Shown in pieces: positions 42,455 to 51,113 of a DNA stretch of 64,000 nt. A model generated the notes under the pieces. That model saw nothing but the letters and a program-made list of their open reading frames with translations, did not search any database and was not told the origin of the DNA. Source of the stretch: G963422705 sp963422705 (GTDB lineage Bacteria > Poribacteria > WGA-4E > WGA-3G); NCBI GenBank assembly GCA_963422705.1, contig OY730443.1:992001-1056000 (forward strand), read 5' to 3'. Position 1 is the first letter of the stretch, and every line of letters starts with the position of its first letter. The translations under genes were made by a program, and so were the position numbers.

Positions 42455-43939
42455 TTAAAGCGCAGAACTTTGTACAGAGTTAAGTAGGAGGGAGGGTAGA
42501 ATTCCGATTAGCAGAATACCAACTGCAGCAAGAATTAAGCCAACTAAAAGTGTCCGCGGATATGGATTAAAATCTAGTTCTTCTTCCGGTTCACGCATGT
42601 ACATCGTTACGATGACACGTAAATAGTAGAAGGCTGAAATCGCTGTGTTGATAGCACCGATAACGACTAGCCATGTTAGCCAGGTATTCCCCGCTTGCCC
42701 CGCTTGCACAGCGGATTTGAAGAGGTAAAATTTCCCGACAAATCCAGCAGTGGGTGGAAACCCGGCGAGTGATAACAGCATCACACTCATAAACAGGGCA
42801 AGCAACGGTTTACGGAATCCGAGCCCCGCGTAATCCGAAATCGTTAAGCTTTCACCGTCTGACGTCTTTGCCAAAATTACCACGCCGAATACGCCGATGT
42901 TCATGATGCAATAGATAAGAAGGTAGAGCATCGCACTAGAGATGCCCTCGTTGTTAGCTGCTGCTAAGCCGATTAGCACGTAACCCGCGTGTGCGATACT
43001 GGAATAGGCAAGCATCCTTTTGATGTTCGTCTGCGCAATCGCAATGACATTGCCAACTGTCATCGTCAGCATAGAGAGAAGAATAATAATAGCAACCCAT
43101 TCGGTTTGCAGACTTTGCAACGCTTCTGTGAATATCCTGAGAAACGCGGCAAACCCCGCGGCTTTGGGACCCGCGGAAATAAATGCCGCGATGGCCGTCG
43201 GCGCCCCATCATAAACATCCGGGGCCCACTGATGGAAAGGAACAATCGCGACTTTAAATCCAAACCCGACAATAAGCAGGAACATCCCTGCTAAAAGCAT
43301 CGCTGATTTGTTATCAGTTGTGATGGCTTCGGCAATCTCTGGAACGTTCGTTGTACCCACCCCGCCATAAATTAGCGCGATTCCGTAAAGAAAAAACGCG
43401 CTAGCGAATGCGCCAAGCAAAAGGTATTTCATGCCCGCTTCGCTTGAGACGGCCCTTTCACGAAAATAGCCCGCCAACACATAGAGAGATAACGACATGA
43501 GCTCTAAACCGAGGAAGACGATGATTAACTCATTGCCAGCAGCCATCAGCATCATGCCTAACGTTGCAAGCAATATTAATAGGTAATAAGGGCCCTGTTT
43601 CCTATCTCCGTCCTGATATCTGCCGGCACCCGTTCCTAAATAGTTTAATGAAATCAGGCTCACTAAAATCGTTGAAACGAGGAAAATAATGTTAAAAAAG
43701 AGGGAAAAATTATCCACCTTAAACATGCCATTGAATTGCGCTTCAGCTATCCCGGCTTGGTGCATATCGATGGATACCCATAACGCAATTCCTGCCCCTA
43801 CAATTGTCAACCATCCCAAGATAGCCTTTGATATGGCGTCGAACAGATCGAAAACCAGAACGAGAAGCAGCGTAGCAACGATGACTAGTTCGGGCATCAG
43901 CAATTGCCAGTTAATGTCTGGTATATTATCTATTGGCAT
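42455..43939 (-). CDS. nuoN: NADH-quinone oxidoreductase subunit N
   Basis: This 494-residue membrane protein has about 14 helices and is homologous to Mrp-type antiporters. It has LELMSLSLYVLAGY with the membrane Glu, a GFGFKVAIVPFHQWAPDVYDGAPT segment with the key Lys and His, and NIKRMLAYSSIAHAGYVLIG. NuoN is one of the three antiporter-like proton-pumping subunits of complex I. It is the last nuo gene here, separated from nuoM by an antiporter gene. Confidence 0.95.
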   Translation of the reverse strand: MPIDNIPDINWQLLMPELVIVATLLLVLVFDLFDAISKAILGWLTIVGAGIALWVSIDMHQAGIAEAQFNGMFKVDNFSLFFNIIFLVSTILVSLISLNYLGTGAGRYQDGDRKQGPYYLLILLATLGMMLMAAGNELIIVFLGLELMSLSLYVLAGYFRERAVSSEAGMKYLLLGAFASAFFLYGIALIYGGVGTTNVPEIAEAITTDNKSAMLLAGMFLLIVGFGFKVAIVPFHQWAPDVYDGAPTAIAAFISAGPKAAGFAAFLRIFTEALQSLQTEWVAIIILLSMLTMTVGNVIAIAQTNIKRMLAYSSIAHAGYVLIGLAAANNEGISSAMLYLLIYCIMNIGVFGVVILAKTSDGESLTISDYAGLGFRKPLLALFMSVMLLSLAGFPPTAGFVGKFYLFKSAVQAGQAGNTWLTWLVVIGAINTAISAFYYLRVIVTMYMREPEEELDFNPYPRTLLVGLILAAVGILLIGILPSLLLNSVQSSAL

Positions 43940-44034
43940 TTTTATTTCCTTTCCGTCTAAGAGACATTTCTAATAAGAAATCCTCAACCTGCACCCACCA
44001 AATCAATTTTGGGGAGAATCGGTAAAAAAGTTGA

Positions 44035-45543
44035 TTACCGGAGAAAAACAAACGTCACAATGACAAAAAGCGGTACTAAAATCACGGTGGACCAGAGCAT
44101 ATAGCCGAAGAAGCTCGGCATAGGAATGTGACTATGTTCTGCGATTGATTTTACCATGAAATTCGGGGCGTTGCCGATGTAGGTATTCGCACCCATAAAC
44201 ACTGCACCGATAGAGATTGCGGTTAGCAATTCCACAAACTCAAGATGTTGTGCCTGCGCCAATTGTCCCGATAAAATTTGCGGGATGAGTTCTTCGGTGA
44301 GATGTAGTTTGCCCAGCGCGGTATTAAAAAACGTTAAATACGTAGGCGCATTATCCAAGAAACTGGATAAAATACCGGTTACCCAAAAGTAATGCATCGG
44401 CTCTTGAATCATTTGATTTAACCCGCTCAATGCCCCCTTTTCGCCCGCTTTCAGAATTGCTAACGCCGGTATGATTGTCATGAAGATACCGGCGAACACC
44501 TTAGCCACTTCTTCAATCGGCTCCCATGAAAACTCGTTTGCTTGTCGTAATTCACCGCTAAAAGGAGTCCACTTCAGAGATAACAGCCCCATCACGACGA
44601 TTAGCACGTCGCGGGTGAGACTTTGCCACGTGACATGAACCCCGAGGATGTTAACTTCCCCAAATTTCAAAGTTCCGCTCATTAAGACAGCTGCGACGAT
44701 ACCGAGTAGGAAAACAAGGTTAAACAGTCCCTCTACACGAATGGGTTCACTAATACCGTCATCAGGAACCTCTCCTCCTTCGCGTTTAAACATAAAGGTG
44801 TCTAAAATAAAGAAAAGGACTATCAAAATGACGCTAATAAATAGCATGTGTGGGAAGAGTGCGGTTGTTGTCCAGAAGAACGGCACATTGTGGAGAAACC
44901 CTAAAAAGAGCGGCGGGTCACCTAGAGGCGTTAGGGAACCACCAATGTTACTGACAAGGAAGATGAAGAAAATGATTAAATGCACCTTGTTTTTCCGGTA
45001 AGCATTTGCGCGAATCAATGGGCGGATGAGGAGCATCGATGCCCCTGTAGTCCCTACCCACGAGGCAATAGCAGTACCAATGAGCAGTAAAAAGGTGTTT
45101 ACTAACGGGGTTCCACGCAGCGTTCCACGCACCAGAATGCCGCCTGCAACAGTAAACAATCCCCATAACAGAATGATGAACGGAATATAGTCAATCAAAT
45201 AAATATGTAGGATATCATAAAACGCTTCACCCCGGAAAACGGCAAGGTAAGGAAGGGCAAAAATTAATGCCCAGGCCAAGGACATTTTTCCGCCATGGTG
45301 AACGAGAAAGTGTGGTTCCCACACAACAGGAATAATCGCGATACAGAGTAAAATACCAACAAAAGGGATAATCGTCCAGATAGGCAATTTCTCGCCCGAC
45401 ACGCCATGGCTACCGTGTGCATCATCTGCAGCAATTGCCACTGAAGCAGCGTTGAGGAAGAACAAAATTAAAAAAAGACTAATAGTTATAAGGGCGAATC
45501 TCGAGAGATTGGAAAAACACATTCGCCCACGTTTAAATTTCAC
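44035..45543 (-). CDS. NhaD-type sodium:proton antiporter (ion transporter superfamily)
   Basis: The protein has about 502 residues: an N-terminal signal-like segment ending ASVAIAADDAHGSHG, then about 12 membrane helices. GTTGASMLLIRPLIRANAYRKNK and SNIGGSLTPLGDPPLFLGFLHNVPFFW are the paired re-entrant signatures of NhaD/CitM-type carriers, and a second SSFLDNAPTYLTFFN plus GANTYIGNAPNFM ends the second half. It probably exchanges Na+ for H+. It sits between nuoM and nuoN on the same strand. The start is uncertain: GTG 45543, five bases after nuoM with GGAGGG upstream, or ATG 45522. Confidence 0.8.
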   Translation of the reverse strand: MKFKRGRMCFSNLSRFALITISLFLILFFLNAASVAIAADDAHGSHGVSGEKLPIWTIIPFVGILLCIAIIPVVWEPHFLVHHGGKMSLAWALIFALPYLAVFRGEAFYDILHIYLIDYIPFIILLWGLFTVAGGILVRGTLRGTPLVNTFLLLIGTAIASWVGTTGASMLLIRPLIRANAYRKNKVHLIIFFIFLVSNIGGSLTPLGDPPLFLGFLHNVPFFWTTTALFPHMLFISVILIVLFFILDTFMFKREGGEVPDDGISEPIRVEGLFNLVFLLGIVAAVLMSGTLKFGEVNILGVHVTWQSLTRDVLIVVMGLLSLKWTPFSGELRQANEFSWEPIEEVAKVFAGIFMTIIPALAILKAGEKGALSGLNQMIQEPMHYFWVTGILSSFLDNAPTYLTFFNTALGKLHLTEELIPQILSGQLAQAQHLEFVELLTAISIGAVFMGANTYIGNAPNFMVKSIAEHSHIPMPSFFGYMLWSTVILVPLFVIVTFVFLR

Positions 45544-45547
45544 TGAC

Positions 45548-47119
45548 TTATTTTCCCTCCGTATGTAAGAATGATTTATTAGGGGTTTCAGGCTTCGCCG
45601 TGTTTCCTGCTTGAGTGGCAGCGTGTCCAATTGCTGGGGATGCGCTTTGTTGTACTTGCTTCACTACTATGTCAACAGACTTCTCCATTCGGCTGAGGAA
45701 TGGCTTTGGATAAACACCAATCCACACAATGAATAGCATCATAGGCAGCAAAACAGCCAATTCGCGCGGCGTTAAATCCGGTAGTGCCGAATTAATTTTA
45801 TCAGGCTTACCGAACATCACCCGTTGAAACATCCATAACATATAGACTGCGGCGAGAATTACACCCGTTGCAGCAAGCACAACGTAAATTTTGGAGAAGG
45901 CATCTCCGACAAAACTGCCGAGTAAAATCATGAATTCACCGACAAAACCATTTAACCCCGGTAACCCGATGGATGACAAAGTTGCAATCATAAATAACGT
46001 GGCAAAAATCGGCATTTTTTTTGCCAGCCCACCAAAATCAACAATCCTTCGACTGTGGCGTCGCTCATAAATCATGCCCACCAAAAGAAAGAGTGCCCCC
46101 GTACTCAACCCATGATTAATCATCTGTAGGACACCGCCTTGGATTCCTGCATGGTGCTGAGAAAAAAGCCCTAATACGACAAAACCGAGGTGGCTGACAC
46201 TGGAATACGCAACCAGCTTCTTCAGGTCCGGTTGTACCATCGCTACCAATGCGCCATAAATAATTCCGATGACAGCGAGCGTAACTATCAAAGGTGTATG
46301 GGTAGATGCTGCTCCGGGGAAGAGTGGAAGGCAGAAGCGAACTATCCCGTAAGTCCCCATTTTGAGCAGCACACCAGCAAGGATGACACTGCCGACAGTG
46401 GGTGCCTCCACGTGTGCGTCAGGCAGCCACGTATGGAAAGGAAAGAGGGGTACCTTAATCGCAAACGCGATGAAAAATGCAAAAAATAGAAGCTCGGCGT
46501 GTTGGAAAGGTATTGATTGCGCGCGCTCATACAGTGTCAGAAGAGCAAAACTATTGTCATTTTGAAAGTAAAGGTAAAGAATACCTACCAGCATCAAGGC
46601 ACTGCCCGTCATTGTGTAGAGAACAAATTTGACAGTGGCGTAAATCCGGCGTTCGCCACCCCAAATCCCAATGAGAAAATACATCGGAATCAGCATAGAT
46701 TCCCAAAATACGAAAAATAGGAACAGGTCCAAGGCACAGAATACGCCTAACATCCCAGTTTCGAGTGCCAGCAACGACATCATAAAACCGCCGAGGCCTT
46801 TCTCTACAGAATTCCATCCGGCGAGAATACACACAGGTGTCAGGAATGTAGTCAGTAGTACTAACCATAATGAGATACCGTCAATGCCAATATGGTAGTT
46901 TGTTCCCAAATTTTGAATCCATGGCCGATTTTCCTCAAAATCGGGTTGGATTCCCGCGATATCTTTATCAAATCCGGTGCAAAGCCCTAGCGAAATTAGA
47001 AATGTCACGAGTGCAATGCCAAGCGCGATGCCTTTGATAGTAGATGGGGCCATCCCTCTAAGCAGGGCAATTGCAATGACACCGAGCAACGGTAAAAAAA
47101 TGATGATTGAAAGTAGCAA
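45548..47119 (-). CDS. nuoM: NADH-quinone oxidoreductase subunit M
   Basis: The 523-residue antiporter-like subunit has ALDLFLFFVFWESMLIPMYFLIGIWGG with the conserved Glu, FAIKVPLFPFHTWLPDAHVEAPTVGSVILAG with the Lys/His pumping residues, and DLKKLVAYSSVSHLGFVVLG. It pumps protons in the membrane arm of complex I. An Ala/Pro/Thr-rich C-terminal tail of about 45 residues is longer than usual. It follows nuoL by 12 bases. Confidence 0.96.
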   Translation of the reverse strand: MLLSIIIFLPLLGVIAIALLRGMAPSTIKGIALGIALVTFLISLGLCTGFDKDIAGIQPDFEENRPWIQNLGTNYHIGIDGISLWLVLLTTFLTPVCILAGWNSVEKGLGGFMMSLLALETGMLGVFCALDLFLFFVFWESMLIPMYFLIGIWGGERRIYATVKFVLYTMTGSALMLVGILYLYFQNDNSFALLTLYERAQSIPFQHAELLFFAFFIAFAIKVPLFPFHTWLPDAHVEAPTVGSVILAGVLLKMGTYGIVRFCLPLFPGAASTHTPLIVTLAVIGIIYGALVAMVQPDLKKLVAYSSVSHLGFVVLGLFSQHHAGIQGGVLQMINHGLSTGALFLLVGMIYERRHSRRIVDFGGLAKKMPIFATLFMIATLSSIGLPGLNGFVGEFMILLGSFVGDAFSKIYVVLAATGVILAAVYMLWMFQRVMFGKPDKINSALPDLTPRELAVLLPMMLFIVWIGVYPKPFLSRMEKSVDIVVKQVQQSASPAIGHAATQAGNTAKPETPNKSFLHTEGK

Positions 47120-47131
47120 CGAGACCTCCTT

Positions 47132-49027
47132 CTACTTAACAAAAAGATAGTATGCGAGAAATAGAACAATTCCCACCACCATCGACACAATATATGTCTG
47201 AACCACCCCGGTTTGCAGTCTGCGCAAAGTTCCACCAATGAGTCGGATAATTCCGGCTACAGCGTTGACAATTCCATCAATAATGCCAGTATCTACAACG
47301 CGCCATAATAGATAATGGGAGACATTTTTAATCGGTTGTACAAACAATGAATTATAGAGCTCATCAACGTAATATTTGTTTGCAATAAGTTTATGGAGCC
47401 CCGCCCCGGGTTGTGCAGACGGGTGCCGGCTCCGGTATCGGGCCCAGGCAAACGCAATTCCGGCAATGCCCACAATCGCTGAAATTATCATAAATAGAAC
47501 AACATTGCCGGCTGATTCCGCGTGCGCCTTTGGAAAAACGGTTGCAGTGAAATGATGGAACACACTTCCATGTCCACCCCATCCCAATAGAATACCAATG
47601 ACTGCCGAGGGAATCGCAAGGATAACCAAGGGCACCCACATGATTGCCGGGGATTCGTGAAGATGCGACGCAATATTCGATTCGACACGAGATTTGCCGT
47701 AAAAGGTAACGAAGATGAGCCGGAACATATAGAACGCTGTCAAGAAAGCTGTCATCAAACCGATGATATAAATTGCCTTGTTGTATCCCCAAACACTGTG
47801 GAGAATCTCATCTTTGCTCCAAAAACCGCTGAGGAACGGAAATCCAGCAATTGCAAGCGCCCCAATCAGGAACGTCCAATGGGTTATCGGCATTTTGGCT
47901 CTGAGTCCACCCATCTTCCGCATGTCAAGTTCATTTACCATCGCGTGCATCACGCTGCCGGCGGCGAGAAACATCAGCCCTTTAAAGAAAGCATGTGTCA
48001 TTAAGTGGAAAATACCTGAGGCGTACGCTCCAACTCCCACACCGACGAACATATATCCGAGCTGACTCACTGTGGAATAAGCAAGTATACGTTTGATGTC
48101 ATTCTGGGTGAGTGCTATGGTGGCGGCAAAGAACGCCGTGAGTATGCCAATCCATGCGACAACCTGTCCGGTATGCGCGAGTTCATACAACACAGCGGAG
48201 CGGGCTACCATATAGACGCCGGCGGTTACCATCGTCGCTGCATGAATGAGTGCACTGACGGGTGTCGGCCCCTCCATGGCATCTGGGAGCCAAACATAGA
48301 GGGGAATCTGCGCCGATTTTCCAATCGCGCCTACAAATAGCAGTAACGTCGCGACAACCAAGGCATTTACCCCGAAAATTTGCTGAGAATTACCAGCTTC
48401 AGCATTTCCAAATATCGCCGAAAAATCGAGGCTACCGAAAGCAGCAAATAACGTAAACATTCCCAACAGAAACCCAAAATCACCAATTCGGTTAACAATG
48501 AATGCCTTCTTACCGGCATCTGTCGCCGACTGTTTGTCATACCAGAATCCGATGAGTAGATATGAGCAGAGTCCAACCCCTTCCCATCCAACAAACATCA
48601 TCACGTAATTGTTTCCAACTACTAAGATTAACATCGCGAAGACAAAAAGGTTAAGGTACGCAAAATAACGCGCATATCCTGCATCGCCGTGCATGTACCC
48701 GATGGAATAGACGTGAATGATGAATCCAATACCGGTGATAACCAGCAGCATGATAGTCGTGAGCGCGTCAACATGGAAGCCGATATTGAAACTAAAAGAC
48801 TCTCCCTGAATCCAGGAATAAAGAATTCCTGCTTCGCCCTCAAGCTTTTCACCACCGTGTACATGAGCAAAGGCAACAATGGAACAGATAAATGAAACGA
48901 ATACCGCGAGTGCGCCAATCCACCCGCTGAGTTTTTCATTCCCCTTCAAAAATTTGCCAAATAGCCCGTTAATCAGAAAACCGAGCAGCGGGGAGATTAA
49001 CAAGATAACAATGAGTTCACGCGACAT
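47132..49027 (-). CDS. nuoL: NADH-quinone oxidoreductase subunit L
   Basis: The 631-residue distal pumping subunit has GWEGVGLCSYLLIGFWYDKQSATDAGKKAF, SAQIPLYVWLPDAMEGPTPVSALIHAATMVTAGVYM and NDIKRILAYSTVSQLGYM. The C-terminal part contains the lateral amphipathic helix that braces the membrane arm. Length and motif order are normal. It follows nuoK by about 26 bases and starts at an ATG preceded by AAGGA. Confidence 0.96.
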   Translation of the reverse strand: MSRELIVILLISPLLGFLINGLFGKFLKGNEKLSGWIGALAVFVSFICSIVAFAHVHGGEKLEGEAGILYSWIQGESFSFNIGFHVDALTTIMLLVITGIGFIIHVYSIGYMHGDAGYARYFAYLNLFVFAMLILVVGNNYVMMFVGWEGVGLCSYLLIGFWYDKQSATDAGKKAFIVNRIGDFGFLLGMFTLFAAFGSLDFSAIFGNAEAGNSQQIFGVNALVVATLLLFVGAIGKSAQIPLYVWLPDAMEGPTPVSALIHAATMVTAGVYMVARSAVLYELAHTGQVVAWIGILTAFFAATIALTQNDIKRILAYSTVSQLGYMFVGVGVGAYASGIFHLMTHAFFKGLMFLAAGSVMHAMVNELDMRKMGGLRAKMPITHWTFLIGALAIAGFPFLSGFWSKDEILHSVWGYNKAIYIIGLMTAFLTAFYMFRLIFVTFYGKSRVESNIASHLHESPAIMWVPLVILAIPSAVIGILLGWGGHGSVFHHFTATVFPKAHAESAGNVVLFMIISAIVGIAGIAFAWARYRSRHPSAQPGAGLHKLIANKYYVDELYNSLFVQPIKNVSHYLLWRVVDTGIIDGIVNAVAGIIRLIGGTLRRLQTGVVQTYIVSMVVGIVLFLAYYLFVK

Positions 49028-49053
49028 TTTTCGTATCCTTTCCTTGTGTTGCG

Positions 49054-49353
49054 TTAACCTTTAAGCGAATTTACCTCATCTACGTTAATGGTTTGGCGAT
49101 GTTTAAAGACGCTCACAATAATTGCCAAGCCAATTGCGACTTCGGCGGCAGCTACCGTCATGACGAAAAAGACAAAAACCTGACCGTTCGGTTCACCAAG
49201 GCTGCGACTAATCGCCACGAAAGCCAGATTTGCGGCATTCAGCATCAGTTCAATACACATAAAAATAATAATCGCATTCCTACGAACAAGAACCCCGATG
49301 ACACCAATCGTGAACAGGAGTGTACTTAAAACAAGATAGTATTCTAATCCCAT
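49054..49353 (-). CDS. nuoK: NADH-quinone oxidoreductase subunit K
   Basis: The 99-residue, three-helix membrane subunit has the conserved FMCIELMLNAANLAFV with the proton-path Glu, and FVFFVMTVAAAEVAIGLAIIV with the second conserved Glu. It lies between NuoJ and NuoN in the complex I membrane arm. Normal length; gene order nuoJ-nuoK-nuoL is standard. Confidence 0.96.
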   Translation of the reverse strand: MGLEYYLVLSTLLFTIGVIGVLVRRNAIIIFMCIELMLNAANLAFVAISRSLGEPNGQVFVFFVMTVAAAEVAIGLAIIVSVFKHRQTINVDEVNSLKG

Positions 49354-49402
49354 ATTAAATCCTTTCCTTCTCTGCTAAAGCAGGTTACTACAAAGCGCTT
49401 AA

Positions 49403-49906
49403 TTAAGTATTAGATTTCTCACGTTTTACAAGCGCAATGATGCCAATTAATGCTGCGAGTAGAATGAGGGAGGTGACTTCAAAAGGCAATAGATACTCGC
49501 TGAATAGGAGTTTTCCAATATCTTTTGTTTCTACCGGCTCCCGAGCTACTCCGGAATCGCCAGTCGCTTTGAAGGCGATGTAGATACCTTCTATAGCAAA
49601 AAGAATGCCCAAAAAAATAGCAAATCCCTTCATTTTTCCGCCGATGTTTGTCCGTGTGGATAGTGTACCTAGATTCAGGAGCATGATGACGAAAAGGAAT
49701 AGCACCATAATGGCCCCGGCGTAGACAATCACCTGCGCGGCAGCAACAAAAGGCGCGCCGAGGAGAATAAATAGTCCTGCTTGCGAGAAAAACGTTACGA
49801 TGAGTGCCAACGCGCTATAAATTGGGTTACGAAAACAGATGACAGCTATCGCGCCCGATAATGAAATCAACCCAAAAATGATAAAACAAATTTGTTCTGC
49901 GTTCAT
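49403..49906 (-). CDS. nuoJ: NADH-quinone oxidoreductase subunit J
   Basis: The 167-residue membrane subunit has five helices, with NPIYSALALIVTFFSQAGLFILLGAPFVAAAQVIVYAGAIMVLFLFVIMLL, which includes the pi-bulge helix region. It starts 12 bases after the nuoH stop with AGGAG upstream. In most nuo operons nuoI stands between nuoH and nuoJ; here there is no room for it. Confidence 0.95.
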   Translation of the reverse strand: MNAEQICFIIFGLISLSGAIAVICFRNPIYSALALIVTFFSQAGLFILLGAPFVAAAQVIVYAGAIMVLFLFVIMLLNLGTLSTRTNIGGKMKGFAIFLGILFAIEGIYIAFKATGDSGVAREPVETKDIGKLLFSEYLLPFEVTSLILLAALIGIIALVKREKSNT

Positions 49907-49918
49907 AAGGAGTATCTC

Positions 49919-51097
49919 CTATCCCGTCGTATTACGTTCTAACGCGTTTAAGTCAGAAATTTCTGGCGCCGCGGGTTCCGGTGGTTTATTCATCACAAGC
50001 AGGCCGCCCACAATGCATATGACGATAAACGCTGCAACCACGTTGCCGATTCCTATTGCAAGACGATTCCCATTTGTGATTACCCAGAGGATACCTGTTA
50101 CGACAACAGAACTCAAGGCTACCGGCAATAGGAATTTCCAACCGAGGTTCATGAGTCCATCGTAGCGGAAGCGGGGCAGTGTCCAACGCACCCATATAAA
50201 GACAAACAGAAAAATCGCGGTTTTAATAAAGAAGATGCCAAAAGAGATGAGTCCGCTCAGCACCGGGCCTCCCAGGTTTTCCAACCCAAAAAAGTGCCAT
50301 CCACCTAAGAAGAGTGACACCGTCACCGCGGAACCGACAATCATATTCATGTATTCTGCCATAAAAAACATCGCAAATTTCATACTGCTGTATTCAGTAT
50401 GATAACCTGCAACGAGCTCTTGCTCGGCTTCAGCGAGGTCAAACGGCAATCGATTGGTTTCAGCGAACATCGCTGTTGTAAATGCGAGAAACGCTGGGAA
50501 ATGAATTAGGAAATTCCATTTCCACGGGTATGCTCCTTGCTCCGCTGCGATGTCCCGCAAGCTCAACGAGCTAGATAACATCAATACGCCAATAATAGAT
50601 AAGCCGAGGGTCAATTCATAACTAATCATCTGAGCAGATGAACGCAACCCGCCTAACAGCGAGTACTTGTTATTGGATGCCCATGCCCCAAGCACAACAC
50701 CGTAAACCCCGAGGGACGTAATTGCTAAAACATACAAAATCCCGATGTTAATATCAGCTATCTGAAGGAAAATTTCACGTCCAGCAATTTCGATTGAATT
50801 TCCAAAAGGCACAACTGCAACAGTTATCATAGCCGGGACCAAAAGTAGCGCCGGCGCAAGCACGTAAATCGGTTTATCGACGTGATTTGGGATAAGCTCT
50901 TCCTTGAACAAAAATTTGATGCCGTCGGCTATAGGTTGAAGGAGTCCTTGGGGTCCAACACGATTGGGTCCGAGCCGGTCTTGCATCCATCCGCTGACAC
51001 GCCGTTCTGCCCAAATCATAACCATCACCCCAATAATTAAGAGGTGTGCAACGACAACAATTTTGACAATTGTGCTTAAAAGTAAAACTGAATCCAT
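49919..51097 (-). CDS. nuoH: NADH-quinone oxidoreductase subunit H
   Basis: The 392-residue, eight-helix subunit forms the quinone chamber with NuoB and NuoD. Seen are WAERRVSGWMQDRLGPNRVGPQGLLQPIADGIKFLFKEE, FAETNRLPFDLAEAEQELVAGYHTEYSSMKFAMFF and the C-terminal RWTLPRFRYDGLMNLGWKFLLP. ATG 51097 is preferred because GGGAGG lies five bases upstream; a frame to 51109 gives MGGT first. The C-terminus has an extra helix and Pro/Glu-rich tail compared with the usual 330 residues. Confidence 0.96.
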   Translation of the reverse strand: MDSVLLLSTIVKIVVVAHLLIIGVMVMIWAERRVSGWMQDRLGPNRVGPQGLLQPIADGIKFLFKEELIPNHVDKPIYVLAPALLLVPAMITVAVVPFGNSIEIAGREIFLQIADINIGILYVLAITSLGVYGVVLGAWASNNKYSLLGGLRSSAQMISYELTLGLSIIGVLMLSSSLSLRDIAAEQGAYPWKWNFLIHFPAFLAFTTAMFAETNRLPFDLAEAEQELVAGYHTEYSSMKFAMFFMAEYMNMIVGSAVTVSLFLGGWHFFGLENLGGPVLSGLISFGIFFIKTAIFLFVFIWVRWTLPRFRYDGLMNLGWKFLLPVALSSVVVTGILWVITNGNRLAIGIGNVVAAFIVICIVGGLLVMNKPPEPAAPEISDLNALERNTTG

Positions 51098-51113
51098 CGT
51101 TCCTCCCATCGAC

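Noticed and set aside
45544..45630. Upstream extension of the antiporter gene into nuoM
   Set aside because: It overlaps coding sequence of nuoM and lacks homology; a GTG after the nuoM stop explains the start better.
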